Origin: Thermoplasmata archaeon
Lineage (GTDB): Archaea > Thermoplasmatota > Thermoplasmata > Thermoplasmatales > Thermoplasmataceae
NCBI GenBank assembly: GCA_021817255.1
Contig: JAKAVO010000005.1
Coordinates: 1 to 64,000, forward strand
DNA: 64,000 nt
Direction of reading: 5' to 3'
Shown here: piece by piece, positions 35,019 to 43,695 of the stretch
Layout of the letters: every line of letters begins with the position of its first letter
Numbering within the stretch: the stretch's first letter is position 1
Notes under the pieces: model-generated
The model's database searches: none
What the model was told of the DNA's origin: nothing
Seen by the model: only the letters and a program-made list of their open reading frames with translations
Made by a program: the position numbers and the translations under genes

Positions 35019-36779
35019 ATGAAAATGAACGAAATGAATTTTGAAATTATGGACGGGAAGGTAAGGAGTTACGCACAAGAACAAACGGAAATTTTTGAGG
35101 ATTCGTTTCGTGCCCAGTTTGAGCATATAAGGCCTGTTTTGCGCCCCTACGTTTATCATAAGAAAATAAAGATGGTTGCAATAACAGAAACAAAGGAATG
35201 TTTTGTCACAGTTGAAGATGGAAAAAACAATCTTGTTGTCAATAATGTGAACATTTACTCCACTCCGGGGATTATAGTCTGGATAAAGCCGGAGAAAAAT
35301 GGGGAAAGGGTGGCCATTTTTGAAACATCAGGCTCAGATGAGGGGACATTAAAGGTATTCCTGGATAATAACCTGGTATACAGCGAAAATGGATTCATCC
35401 ATGATATCATATTTTTTGGGGATAAATTTTACCTTATAAAGGAAAATAGAGTGGAAAACTTTGAAAAAGCAGAAGGCTCATCCAATGCTGTTTACCTCGA
35501 TGGAGAATATTTGTTCGGCAAAGAGGTTGAAGCTGGAATGGGGATTGGTGGCGACAGATATGGGGATTCAGTCATACTAACTGCAGGAAATAACATTTCT
35601 ACAACCATTTATGAAGGAAAAATTGGCGATCATGCCACTTGGAAACTGTTTAAGAAATACGGTTCCCAGGTGAAGGTCCTTGGATACGAGAATAATACCC
35701 TATATGCACTGAAGATGGAAGGAAATGGCGTTATAACATCCGGTGAGCGCGAATTCAGCCTTAGTGAACCTGTTCAGGATGCTGTCAAACTTAAGGATGG
35801 ATTTCTTGTTGTTCATATGAGGGATGCAAAATCTGTCCCGGTCCTGTACAATAATGATGGCAGGAAAATTAAGGAGTTTCCTTTTGATGGCTTCAAAGGG
35901 CTGATAGCCATGGATTCAAATGATGAAAAGGCAGACATAGTGGTGGGAAGCTTCGGAACAACTTTTGAGACTTACTCTTATAAAGACGGAAATTTGAAAC
36001 TGGAGGATAAAAATACTGTGTCAGAGGTCAAAGTAACAGAAAGCTGGATTGAAGTGAATGAAAAAAGAGTGCATTATTTCATTCTTCATGCAAAAAGAGA
36101 TGCAAAAAACACGCTTGTATATGGTTATGGGGGTTTTAATATCTCAATCATCCCTTCCTATTACAATCTGTTTGCATACCTGTTGAATGAGTGCGTTAAT
36201 GTTGTAGTCTGCAATCTTCCTGGCGGTGGGGAATATGGTGAGGAATGGCACCGGTCTGGCATGAGGGAAAACAAGAAGAACGTATATGAATCATTTCAGG
36301 GAATAATCAGGAAATTGAGTGGAGAAGGGCATAAAATAATTTGTTATGGCGTAAGCAATGGTGGATTGCTTTCCTCTTACACACTTGCAAAGATTCCTGA
36401 ATATTTGAATGGGGCAGTTATAGGGAATCCTGTTACAGATCTTTTGAGATTTCACAAACTGCTTGCCGGACAGTACTGGGTAAGCGAATATGGCGATCCG
36501 GACAACGAAGAAGATGAACATTTTCTAAGGGAATATTCATCTTATGAACAACTGAAAGCCGGCAAATATCCTCCATCATTGATATATTCAAGAATATCGG
36601 ATGATCGCGTTCATCCGGCACATGCACTGAAGTTCTATGAGAAAATCAAATCATTTGGAAATGAAGCGTACCTCATGATTGGAGAGGGTGGGCACCTAGG
36701 TTCCGGAATGGAAGATGTAGTGGATGAAACAACCTATATTGCATGTTTCATAAAATATGCTTTCAGCAAAAAAGATTGA
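35019..36779 (+). CDS. Prolyl oligopeptidase family serine peptidase (S9A-like)
   Basis: The 586-residue protein has an N-terminal beta-propeller (about residues 40-330) that limits access to short peptides, then an alpha/beta-hydrolase domain from about 345. The catalytic Ser is in GVSNGG, the Asp in SRISDDRVHP and the His in GEGGHLGSG; LPGGGEYGEEWHRSG is the conserved segment before the nucleophile elbow. It is shorter than bacterial enzymes (about 690) because the propeller is compact. Likely cytoplasmic, it would degrade proasome products, in line with psmA in this window. A TTATAAATA box lies about 20 nt before the ATG. Confidence 0.9.
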   Translation: MKMNEMNFEIMDGKVRSYAQEQTEIFEDSFRAQFEHIRPVLRPYVYHKKIKMVAITETKECFVTVEDGKNNLVVNNVNIYSTPGIIVWIKPEKNGERVAIFETSGSDEGTLKVFLDNNLVYSENGFIHDIIFFGDKFYLIKENRVENFEKAEGSSNAVYLDGEYLFGKEVEAGMGIGGDRYGDSVILTAGNNISTTIYEGKIGDHATWKLFKKYGSQVKVLGYENNTLYALKMEGNGVITSGEREFSLSEPVQDAVKLKDGFLVVHMRDAKSVPVLYNNDGRKIKEFPFDGFKGLIAMDSNDEKADIVVGSFGTTFETYSYKDGNLKLEDKNTVSEVKVTESWIEVNEKRVHYFILHAKRDAKNTLVYGYGGFNISIIPSYYNLFAYLLNECVNVVVCNLPGGGEYGEEWHRSGMRENKKNVYESFQGIIRKLSGEGHKIICYGVSNGGLLSSYTLAKIPEYLNGAVIGNPVTDLLRFHKLLAGQYWVSEYGDPDNEEDEHFLREYSSYEQLKAGKYPPSLIYSRISDDRVHPAHALKFYEKIKSFGNEAYLMIGEGGHLGSGMEDVVDETTYIACFIKYAFSKKD

Positions 36780-36840
36780 ATGCATCTTTCTTCCCTGCAG
36801 AATTTTACAGAAACCATAAATAATGCATGAATAATGGCAA

Positions 36841-37765
36841 TTGGTAGAGTTGCCAGAAAAACCATATCCGTTGAAGCCCGAGGCCAGGCCTATACTGAAA
36901 TGGGCCGGTGGGAAACGCCAGATAATGAAATGCCTAATTTCTAATGTTCCTGGCAGATTTGGATTGTATTATGAACCGTTTGTCGGTGGTGGTGCCCTGA
37001 TGACTTCACTTTATAACCTTGGTTTGCTCAAACGGAGAGTGGTTTCCGACATTAACCAGGATCTCGTTGGGTTATACAAAATAGTGAAAAGAAAACCAGC
37101 AGAACTGGCAGAAGAAGTGCTTTCATTAAAATTCAGGAATAACAGGAGTGATTATTACACGGTACGGAATGAATACAATTCCATGGACGGCAAATTTGAT
37201 GTTGGGAAGGGATCTCTCTTCCTTTATCTGAACAGACACTGCTATAATGGCCTGTATAGGGTGAATTCCAGTGGTGAGTTTAATGTTCCATTTGGAAAGT
37301 ATAGAAATCCAGGTTTGCCCACAGCCAGTGATATTATGCTATTTTCACAGGCACTGAAAAATATCGAAATTAAAGGCACAGATTTTGGGGATGCTGTGAA
37401 AAATTCATCAGAAGGGGATTTTGTTTACGATCCTCTAAGCAGAAAGCCCACAAGCTTTAGCTGTGGGAGGATGTCAGTTTGATCCACCTTATATGCCTTT
37501 CAGCCCATCAGCAAATTTTACAGAGTATAATTCATCAGATTTTAAAGAAGCTGAACAGAAGAGGCTCTTCAGGGTTTTCAATGATTTGTCGGAAAGAAAA
37601 GTTAGGGTTATGGAGAGCAACTCAGACACAGATTTTGTCAAAGAAATATATTGCTTTTTCAATATAATTAAAATAAGCGCCAGAAGAGCTATAAATTCGA
37701 AAGATAGCGGCCGAAGCAGCATAACTGAGTTGCTCATTAAAAATTGCCCAAATAATCCTTGCTAA
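36841..37765 (+). pseudogene. DNA adenine methylase (D12 class), interrupted in its catalytic motif
   Basis: The protein is a Dam-like N6-adenine methyltransferase. The N-terminal part has ILKWAGGKRQ, YYEPFVGGGAL (SAM-binding motif) and FLYLNRHCYNGLYRVN. After residue 196 (GDFVY) the frame meets a 49-bp foreign sequence and then continues, shifted by one base, with FDPPYMPFSPSANFTEY through MESNSDTDFVKEIY to the normal C-terminal ARRAINSK. Without the 49 bp the gene would encode an intact 291-residue enzyme with the canonical FVYFDPPY motif. No restriction gene is next to it, so it may have been a solitary methylase. It starts at a TTG at 36841. Confidence 0.88.
37429..37477 (+). mobile_element. 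49-bp solo right-end-like IS200/IS605 (TnpB-type) sequence
   Basis: The insert contains an imperfect hairpin: CCCACA (37447-37452) pairs with TGTGGG (37462-37467), with inner GC/GC pairs and a bulged A. It ends AGGATGTCAG, like the right ends of many archaeal TnpB-bearing IS605/IS1341-type elements. It follows TTTAC directly and makes no target duplication, as known for IS200/IS605 transposition beside TTAC-like sites. Removing exactly these 49 bp restores the methylase frame. No transposase or left-end hairpin is present. It may be a miniature (PATE-like) element or a remnant; the orientation call is inferred from the end sequence. Confidence 0.65.
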
Positions 37766-37908
37766 TGAGGCATTGAGATAATTTATTATATCCCATGGGA
37801 AATTGAAACTTGCGGGTGATGGCATCATCCAATGTTTTGAAGCCACTTCTTTGATTTTTGTTCTGGTTAGGCAAAAATAAAATCATAGCACTGCATTTTT
37901 ACTATTTA

Positions 37909-37983
37909 TGGGGCCAACCGGATTTGAACCGGTGACCTCCCGGTTATCAGCCGGGTGCTCAAACCATGCTAAGCTATGACCCC
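37909..37983 (-). tRNA. tRNA-Ile (GAT)
   Basis: The minus strand gives a 75-nt class I tRNA: acceptor GGGGTCA/TGGCCCC with discriminator A73, anticodon stem CCCGG/CCGGG, loop CTGATAA with anticodon GAT, and T loop GTTCAAATC. CCA is not encoded and no intron is present. Confidence 0.96.
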
Positions 37984-38124
37984 TTTCAACCTTGATTTTT
38001 CGTAAAGTAATAAAAGTTTCGAATAGAACTATGCAAAATCAATTGTATTTCTCCTAACTTTCCACAGGACAAATACCTATAGCAACAAACTGTTCTACAT
38101 TATGACCTTTATAAAAGAGGATAG

Positions 38125-38135
38125 TTTAGTATAAG
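38125..38135 (+). promoter_or_regulatory. TATA-like box of the lipA-odh-lipB operon
   Basis: TTTAGTATAAG lies about 25 nt before the ATG at 38155, fitting a leaderless first gene. A second TATA-like word, TTTATAAAAG, lies near 38108. The following genes in the operon carry GGTGA-type Shine-Dalgarno sites instead. Confidence 0.45.
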
Positions 38136-38154
38136 ACGAAAAAATATAACCTTG

Positions 38155-39015
38155 ATGGAAAGACCCGAATATGTTAAAGTGAAGCTCCCTACAGGAGATT
38201 CTTTTTATAACCTTAGCAATCTTATTAGAGGCAACTCCCTCCATACCGTCTGTGAAGAGGCTAGATGCCCCAATATTTCAGAATGCTGGGAATCGGGCAC
38301 CGCTACATTCATGATTTTGGGGAAAAACTGTTCCAGAGGCTGCAGATTTTGTTCTGTAACCCACGGAAACATGGAAAACCTTGATCCTGATGAACCGGCA
38401 AAGGTAAGAGATTCAGTAAGGAATATGAATTTGAAGTACGCTGTCATAACCTCTGTGGACAGGGATGACCTGCCTGACCAGGGTTCAGGGCATTATTCTG
38501 AAACCATAAAGCAGGTGAAGAGCCTGGGAATTAGGGTGGAAGCACTGATTCCAGATTTCAGGGGAGATAAAAAATTAATTGATGCAATAATAAATTCGAA
38601 GCCGGATGTGATTGCACACAACGTAGAAACTGTAAGGAGACTAACACCATCCATAAGGGATGCAAGGGCAGGATATGATCAATCCCTTTCAGTTCTCTCC
38701 TATATTAAAGATAAAAATCCCGATATGATTACAAAGTCTTCTATAATGTTGGGCCATGGGGAGACGGATGAGGAGGTCGAGCAAACCATGTCAGACCTTA
38801 TTAAGAGTGGTGTCGACATATTGACAATTGGCCAATACCTCAGGCCTTCAAAGAAACAGATTGAAGTGAAAGAATACTGTTCCTCTGAAAGGTATAAAAG
38901 ATTGGAAGCCGTTGGCTATGAGTACGGTTTCAGGTTTGTTGCATCTGGTCCACTTGTAAGAACGTCATATAGGGCGTTTGAAGCATGGGCCGCTCAAAAT
39001 ATTAAGCTTAATTGA
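38155..39015 (+). CDS. lipA: Lipoyl synthase
   Basis: This radical-SAM enzyme adds two sulfurs to protein-bound octanoyl groups. The 286-residue protein has both cluster motifs: the auxiliary C-x4-C-x5-C in CEEARCPNISECWE and the radical-SAM CxxxCxxC in CSRGCRFCSV, plus AVITSVDRDDLPDQGS and a conserved C-terminal RTSYRAFEA with the Ser used as a cluster ligand in other lipoyl synthases. The ATG at 38155 fits the TATA box; a TTG one codon earlier also opens the frame. It is first in the operon with its target, the E2 protein. Confidence 0.96.
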   Translation: MERPEYVKVKLPTGDSFYNLSNLIRGNSLHTVCEEARCPNISECWESGTATFMILGKNCSRGCRFCSVTHGNMENLDPDEPAKVRDSVRNMNLKYAVITSVDRDDLPDQGSGHYSETIKQVKSLGIRVEALIPDFRGDKKLIDAIINSKPDVIAHNVETVRRLTPSIRDARAGYDQSLSVLSYIKDKNPDMITKSSIMLGHGETDEEVEQTMSDLIKSGVDILTIGQYLRPSKKQIEVKEYCSSERYKRLEAVGYEYGFRFVASGPLVRTSYRAFEAWAAQNIKLN

Positions 39016-39029
39016 AGGTGAGAAAGTAA

Positions 39030-40022
39030 ATGGATGAAAAAGAAAAAATAATCGATGGCTACAGGGCTATGGTGCTATCCAGAACCCTGGACAAAAAGAT
39101 TGTAATGTCACAGAGGCAGGGGAGGGTTGGGTTTTACACTCCGACTATGGGCCAGGAGGCCACTCAGGTCGGATTGTCAATGAACCTAGAGGATCAGGAC
39201 CTGATATTCGAGTATTACAGGGATGTCCCTCTCATGTTGCACAGGGGAGTCAAGCCGGAAACCATAATCGACCAGATCATCGGAAACTCGGATGACAAGG
39301 AAAAGGGAAGGCAGATGCCATCCCATTATACTGCAAAAGATCACAATTTTATGTCGGTCCAGAGCCCTGTTGCGACAAATCTGCCGCCTGCAGTGGGAGC
39401 AGCTTACTCAATTAAATACCAGAAAAAAGATGGGATAGTCATTGCAACTTTTGGCGATGGATCAACCTCTACGCCAGATTTCCACGCGGCCCTTAATTTG
39501 GCAGCGGTTTTTGACCTGCCTGTAGTATTTCTATGCGAAAATAACAAATGGGCAATTTCTTATCCAGTGGAAAAACAGACCAGATCTGAAATATGGAAAA
39601 AGGCAGAAGGCTACGGAATGAGAGGCGTCCTGGTTGATGGAAATGATCTACTTGAAATGTACAAGGTTGCCAAAGAAGAGATAGACAAGGTTAGAGTGGA
39701 TGGAAAACCTGTCCTCATTGAGGCCGTTAGTTACAGGATGGGCCCACACTCAACATCTGATGATCCATCAAAATACAGAACGGATGATGTGAAAGAAGGT
39801 TCAGACAAAGACCCAATTGTAATTGCCGAGAGAAAATTGAAAATGTTGAATTATATTGACGATCAGGCTATCGAAAAAATAAAGGTGGAGGCAAAGGAAC
39901 GCATTGACAGGATATTTGATGAAAGGGAAAAAATTGCTGCTCCGAAACCTGAAACAATGTTTGAAGATATCTTCGAAAATTCCAACTGGATAATTGATGA
40001 AGAGAGGGGCGAGATACTATGA
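39030..40022 (+). CDS. pdhA: 2-oxoacid dehydrogenase E1 component, alpha subunit
   Basis: This subunit binds ThDP and decarboxylates pyruvate or branched-chain 2-oxoacids. The 330-residue protein has TMGQEATQVG, MPSHYTAKDHNFMSVQSP and the ThDP motif FGDGSTSTPDFHAALNLA ending ENNKWAISYP, and the phosphorylation-loop-like YRMGPHSTSDDPSKYR. The T. acidophilum homologue acts on branched-chain acids and pyruvate, so the substrate range is probably broad. GGTGAG precedes the ATG; it overlaps the beta gene by 4 bp. Confidence 0.94.
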   Translation: MDEKEKIIDGYRAMVLSRTLDKKIVMSQRQGRVGFYTPTMGQEATQVGLSMNLEDQDLIFEYYRDVPLMLHRGVKPETIIDQIIGNSDDKEKGRQMPSHYTAKDHNFMSVQSPVATNLPPAVGAAYSIKYQKKDGIVIATFGDGSTSTPDFHAALNLAAVFDLPVVFLCENNKWAISYPVEKQTRSEIWKKAEGYGMRGVLVDGNDLLEMYKVAKEEIDKVRVDGKPVLIEAVSYRMGPHSTSDDPSKYRTDDVKEGSDKDPIVIAERKLKMLNYIDDQAIEKIKVEAKERIDRIFDEREKIAAPKPETMFEDIFENSNWIIDEERGEIL

Positions 40023-40993
40023 GTTCAAAGACCATGAATATTGTACAGTCTATTAATTCAACTCTCGATTACATGATGACCAGGGATACGTCTATAATTC
40101 TCCTGGGTGAGGATATAGGCATTGACGGAGGAGTTTTTAGAGTAACAGAAGGGCTGCAAAAAAAATATGGAAAGGAAAGGGTAATAGATATGCCCCTTGT
40201 TGAACTTGGAATTGTGGGTATGGCTATAGGAATGTCCCTTACAGGGCTAAGGGCAGTGCCAGAAATTCAATTCCAGGATTTTATCTATACAGCCTTTGAC
40301 CAGATTGTGAACCAGGCTGCAAAGATGAGGTACAGAAGCGGTGGAGAGTATAATGTGCCAATGGTCTTGAGAACACCATATGGTGGAGGCATAAGAGGCG
40401 GGCTCTACCATTCCCAGAGCGGGGAGGCATACTTTGCCCATACTGCAGGGCTGACAGTTGTGACACCTTCAAATCCATATGATGCAAAGGGGCTTCTTAT
40501 CAAGAGCTTAAGGTTGAACGACCCTGTTATATTCCTTGAGCCCAAGAAACTCTACAGAAGCCAGAAACAGGAAGTTCCAGAGGAAGAATATGAAATACCC
40601 ATAGGAAAAGCGTCGCTAGTGCATGAAGGAAATGACTTTACATTTATAACCTACGGTTCCATGGTTCCTACAGTGATGAATACAGTTAGCAAAAATAATC
40701 TTGACGCTGATGTTATAGATTTGAGGACGCTGGTTCCGTATGACGGGGAAACTATCCTTAACTCGGTGAAAAAGACCGGAAGAGTCATAATAGTCCATGA
40801 GGCTCCAAGAACGCTTGGAATGGGTTCTGAGATTTCCGCATTCATAGCGGAGAGGGCAATTGATTATCTTTTAGGGCCCATACTTAGAGTGACCGGCCCC
40901 GACACCCCCTTCCCATACAGGCTGGAAGAACACTATCTGCCAAACGAGATGAGGATACTGAAAGCAGTGCATAAAATGCAACAATACAGGTGA
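40019..40993 (+). CDS. pdhB: 2-oxoacid dehydrogenase E1 component, beta subunit
   Basis: The 324-residue partner of E1 alpha helps form the ThDP site at the tetramer interface. Visible are LLGEDIGIDGGVFRVTEGL, MPLVELGIVGMAIGMSLTGLR, EIQFQDFIY, RTPYGGGIRGGLYHSQSGEAYFAHTAGL (segments) and ILRVTGPDTPFPY near the end. It overlaps E1 alpha by 4 bp and is 6 bp from E2, so all are cotranslated. Confidence 0.94.
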   Translation: MSSKTMNIVQSINSTLDYMMTRDTSIILLGEDIGIDGGVFRVTEGLQKKYGKERVIDMPLVELGIVGMAIGMSLTGLRAVPEIQFQDFIYTAFDQIVNQAAKMRYRSGGEYNVPMVLRTPYGGGIRGGLYHSQSGEAYFAHTAGLTVVTPSNPYDAKGLLIKSLRLNDPVIFLEPKKLYRSQKQEVPEEEYEIPIGKASLVHEGNDFTFITYGSMVPTVMNTVSKNNLDADVIDLRTLVPYDGETILNSVKKTGRVIIVHEAPRTLGMGSEISAFIAERAIDYLLGPILRVTGPDTPFPYRLEEHYLPNEMRILKAVHKMQQYR

Positions 40994-40999
40994 TAAAAA

Positions 41000-42367
41000 A
41001 TGTTTAAATTTACTTTGCCGGACATCGGAGAGGGAGTAACAGAAGGAGAAATAATCAAGTGGGCAATCAACGAAGGGGATGTTGTAAAGAAAGAGCAGGA
41101 TATGGTAGAGATAATGACCGACAAGGTCAATATCAACATACCGAGCCCAGTGGAAGGGAAGGTCAACAGAATACTTTTTAAGGAAGGGCAGGTTGTTAAA
41201 GTCGGCGAAGTGATCATAGAAATTGATGACGGCTCTGCGGACGGCAATGAAAAACCTGAAAATAAGGAAAATAAAGAGATGCCCCCAAAAGAGGCTGAGT
41301 CCGCAAAAGAAGATGGAGGAGAGAAAAAAATGATGAATGATGATCAGAATAAAAGAGTACTCGCTTCTCCTACCATAAGGAGAATTGCTAAAGACAGGGG
41401 CATTGATCTGGATGCTATAACACCGACTGGGCCAAATGGGAGAGTTACTCTGGAAGATCTTGATAATGCTGAAAGAGAAATGAAGAAAAATCAGGAATCT
41501 CCTGCTGGCCATGGCGTGAAAGAGGCTCCCGTCCCACCAGCGGCAACGAGATCTATGGAACCTCAGAACCCGGCAGAATCCCAGAAAATGCAGGAGCCAA
41601 AACCCACGAAGGAAGAACCGAAAAATGGCAATGCCCCACAGGAACCATCAGGGCAACCGTCCCAACCTGAAGAAACTGCAAATGCCATTGAGGGGGACCA
41701 GGTTTTTGAACTCCACGGACTGAGGAGGCTCATCTTTGAAAAGATGTCAAAATCAAAACAGATAATGCCTCACTTTATGGTGGCAGAAACCATTGATATT
41801 TCAAAGCTATCGAAAACAATGTCTGATATGAGGGAGAAAGGCACTAAGGTTACATTGACCTCATTCTTTGTCAAGGCAGTTTCTGTGGCCCTGACAGAAT
41901 TTCCAAAGTTCAACGCCCACTATGATGAAGCAAACAGGAGATATATTTTAAGAAAGAATATCAACATGGGCGTTGCTATAGATACCCCAGCAGGCCTTAC
42001 TGTCGCTGTTGTGAAAAATGCAATTGACAAATCTGTTGTGCAGATCTCGGCAGAAATATCTGAACTTGCCAAAAGTGCAAGGGAGAACAGGCTGACGCTT
42101 TCAGACGTTCAGGATTCAACGTTTACAATATCCAATGTTGGTTCTATAGGGGGTTTGATATCCACTCCAATAATAAATTACCCGGAGGTCGCAATACTTG
42201 CTGTTCACAGGTCTACCAAGAAGGGCTCAAACTATGAAGCAGGAGATGATAATACGATTATATCGCTGTCGTGTGATCACAGGCTAATAGACGGGGCTGA
42301 TGCGGCAAGATTTATTGTCAAGGTGAAATCATACCTGGAGGACCCCATATCATTCCTTATAAGGTGA
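41000..42367 (+). CDS. pdhC: 2-oxoacid dehydrogenase E2 (dihydrolipoyl acyltransferase)
   Basis: E2 carries the swinging lipoyl arm and forms the core of the complex. In the 455-residue protein an N-terminal lipoyl domain (about residues 1-77) has the modified lysine in MTDKVNINIPSP. A charged linker follows, then a peripheral subunit-binding domain (ASPTIRRIAKDRGID through GRVTLEDLD, about 117-155), a Pro/Glu/Gln-rich linker, and the acyltransferase domain from about 235, ending with the catalytic SCDHRLIDGADAARF. One lipoyl domain only. GGTGAT precedes its ATG. Confidence 0.95.
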   Translation: MFKFTLPDIGEGVTEGEIIKWAINEGDVVKKEQDMVEIMTDKVNINIPSPVEGKVNRILFKEGQVVKVGEVIIEIDDGSADGNEKPENKENKEMPPKEAESAKEDGGEKKMMNDDQNKRVLASPTIRRIAKDRGIDLDAITPTGPNGRVTLEDLDNAEREMKKNQESPAGHGVKEAPVPPAATRSMEPQNPAESQKMQEPKPTKEEPKNGNAPQEPSGQPSQPEETANAIEGDQVFELHGLRRLIFEKMSKSKQIMPHFMVAETIDISKLSKTMSDMREKGTKVTLTSFFVKAVSVALTEFPKFNAHYDEANRRYILRKNINMGVAIDTPAGLTVAVVKNAIDKSVVQISAEISELAKSARENRLTLSDVQDSTFTISNVGSIGGLISTPIINYPEVAILAVHRSTKKGSNYEAGDDNTIISLSCDHRLIDGADAARFIVKVKSYLEDPISFLIR

Positions 42368-42369
42368 TC

Positions 42370-43695
42370 ATGATGAAGTACGACACAATTATTATTGGAG
42401 GAGGACCGGGTGGCTATTCCACAGCTATTAGACTGGGCCAGCTTGGAAGGAGCGTACTTCTCATTGAGAAAAATAAGATTGGTGGAGAATGCCTGAATTA
42501 CGGATGCATTCCGTCCAAGGCCCTTATTGAAATGTCAGAAAACCTATCATATCTGAAAACTCTTCCTGGAGTCAGATTGAGTTATAATATAGACATGAGC
42601 CAGTGGCAGGGCTGGAAATCAACAATGATCAACAGGCTTGTTTCAGGAGTTGAAACCCTTTGCAGGGCTTATGGAGTCAAGATAATAAGTGGTGAGGCTA
42701 AGATTGTGGACAAACAGCATGTACAGATTCGAACCGAAACACACCAGTGTGATAGCCTGGTCATAGCAACGGGTTCATCCCCAACAAAAATAGAAGCATT
42801 CAAGGACGTGATGTACAACAGGGAGATTCTTGACATTAAAACAGTTCCAAAAGACCTTGTCATTATCGGTGGAGGATATATAGGCGTTGAACTTGGAACA
42901 GCCTTTGCAAAACTTGGTTCACAGGTTACCCTCATTGAAATGATGCCAGGAATACTCACAGGAATTGATCCTGAACTCATAAAGCCAGTTGAGAGAAAAA
43001 TGAAGGAAATGGGCATCAGGATACTTCTTTCTGCAAAGGTTTCTTCTGTTGAGAAGAAGGACAAATATTTCATCAAAATGGAATCAGGGGCCAGCATTTC
43101 AGCAGAAGCGGTTCTTGTTACAGTTGGCCGTAAACCAAATACTGAAGGCTTTGGGCTGGAATCACTGAAACTGGAAATGGAAGAGGGTTTTATTAAGACC
43201 GACAAAAGGAAGATGACCAGCGAAAGAGGCGTTTATGCTGTTGGAGATGTATCTACAGGAGGCCCGATGCTGGCGCACAGAGCGTTCTATGATGGAAAAG
43301 TGGTTGCCCAGAACATTGGCGGAAAACAGGCTACTGTGGATTACTATGCAATGCCAATGGTAGTGTATTCTGATCCTGAAATAGCGTTTACAGGAACTAA
43401 AGGGCAGAAAATGACAAGATATCCACTTGCTGCAAACGGCAGAAGCCAGGGGCTCAACAGCTCAAACGGGTTCTACAGCATCTATTATGATGAAGACGGA
43501 ACCATAACTGGTGCAGGAATTGCAGCTCCCCATGCATCCGAGATGATAAGTGAACTGAGCCTTGCAGTTGAAACAGGCATGAATGTCGAGGATGTTGGTT
43601 CAACGATCCACCCACACCCTACAATTTCTGAAGGAATACAGGAATCGGCTGAGATTGCATATGATAAGCCACTCCACTTCAAGCCAATTTCTTGA
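42370..43695 (+). CDS. lpdA: Dihydrolipoamide dehydrogenase (E3)
   Basis: E3 reoxidises the lipoyl arm and reduces NAD+. The roughly 441-residue flavoprotein has the FAD motif IIIGGGPGGYSTAIRLGQLG, the redox disulfide in GGECLNYGCIPSKAL, the NAD motif IIGGGYIGVELGTAF, VGRKPNTEG, AVGDV, and the active-site His-Glu in HPHPTISEGIQE. In-frame starts are GTG 42364, ATG 42370 and ATG 42373; the GGTGAT Shine-Dalgarno at 42363-42368 favours one of the ATGs. It overlaps the lipB start by 35 bp. Confidence 0.95.
   Translation: MMKYDTIIIGGGPGGYSTAIRLGQLGRSVLLIEKNKIGGECLNYGCIPSKALIEMSENLSYLKTLPGVRLSYNIDMSQWQGWKSTMINRLVSGVETLCRAYGVKIISGEAKIVDKQHVQIRTETHQCDSLVIATGSSPTKIEAFKDVMYNREILDIKTVPKDLVIIGGGYIGVELGTAFAKLGSQVTLIEMMPGILTGIDPELIKPVERKMKEMGIRILLSAKVSSVEKKDKYFIKMESGASISAEAVLVTVGRKPNTEGFGLESLKLEMEEGFIKTDKRKMTSERGVYAVGDVSTGGPMLAHRAFYDGKVVAQNIGGKQATVDYYAMPMVVYSDPEIAFTGTKGQKMTRYPLAANGRSQGLNSSNGFYSIYYDEDGTITGAGIAAPHASEMISELSLAVETGMNVEDVGSTIHPHPTISEGIQESAEIAYDKPLHFKPIS

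Noticed and set aside
40871-41512. 213-codon minus-strand ORF opposite E1 beta and E2
   Set aside because: A shadow of strongly conserved genes; Phe/Ser-rich antisense composition.
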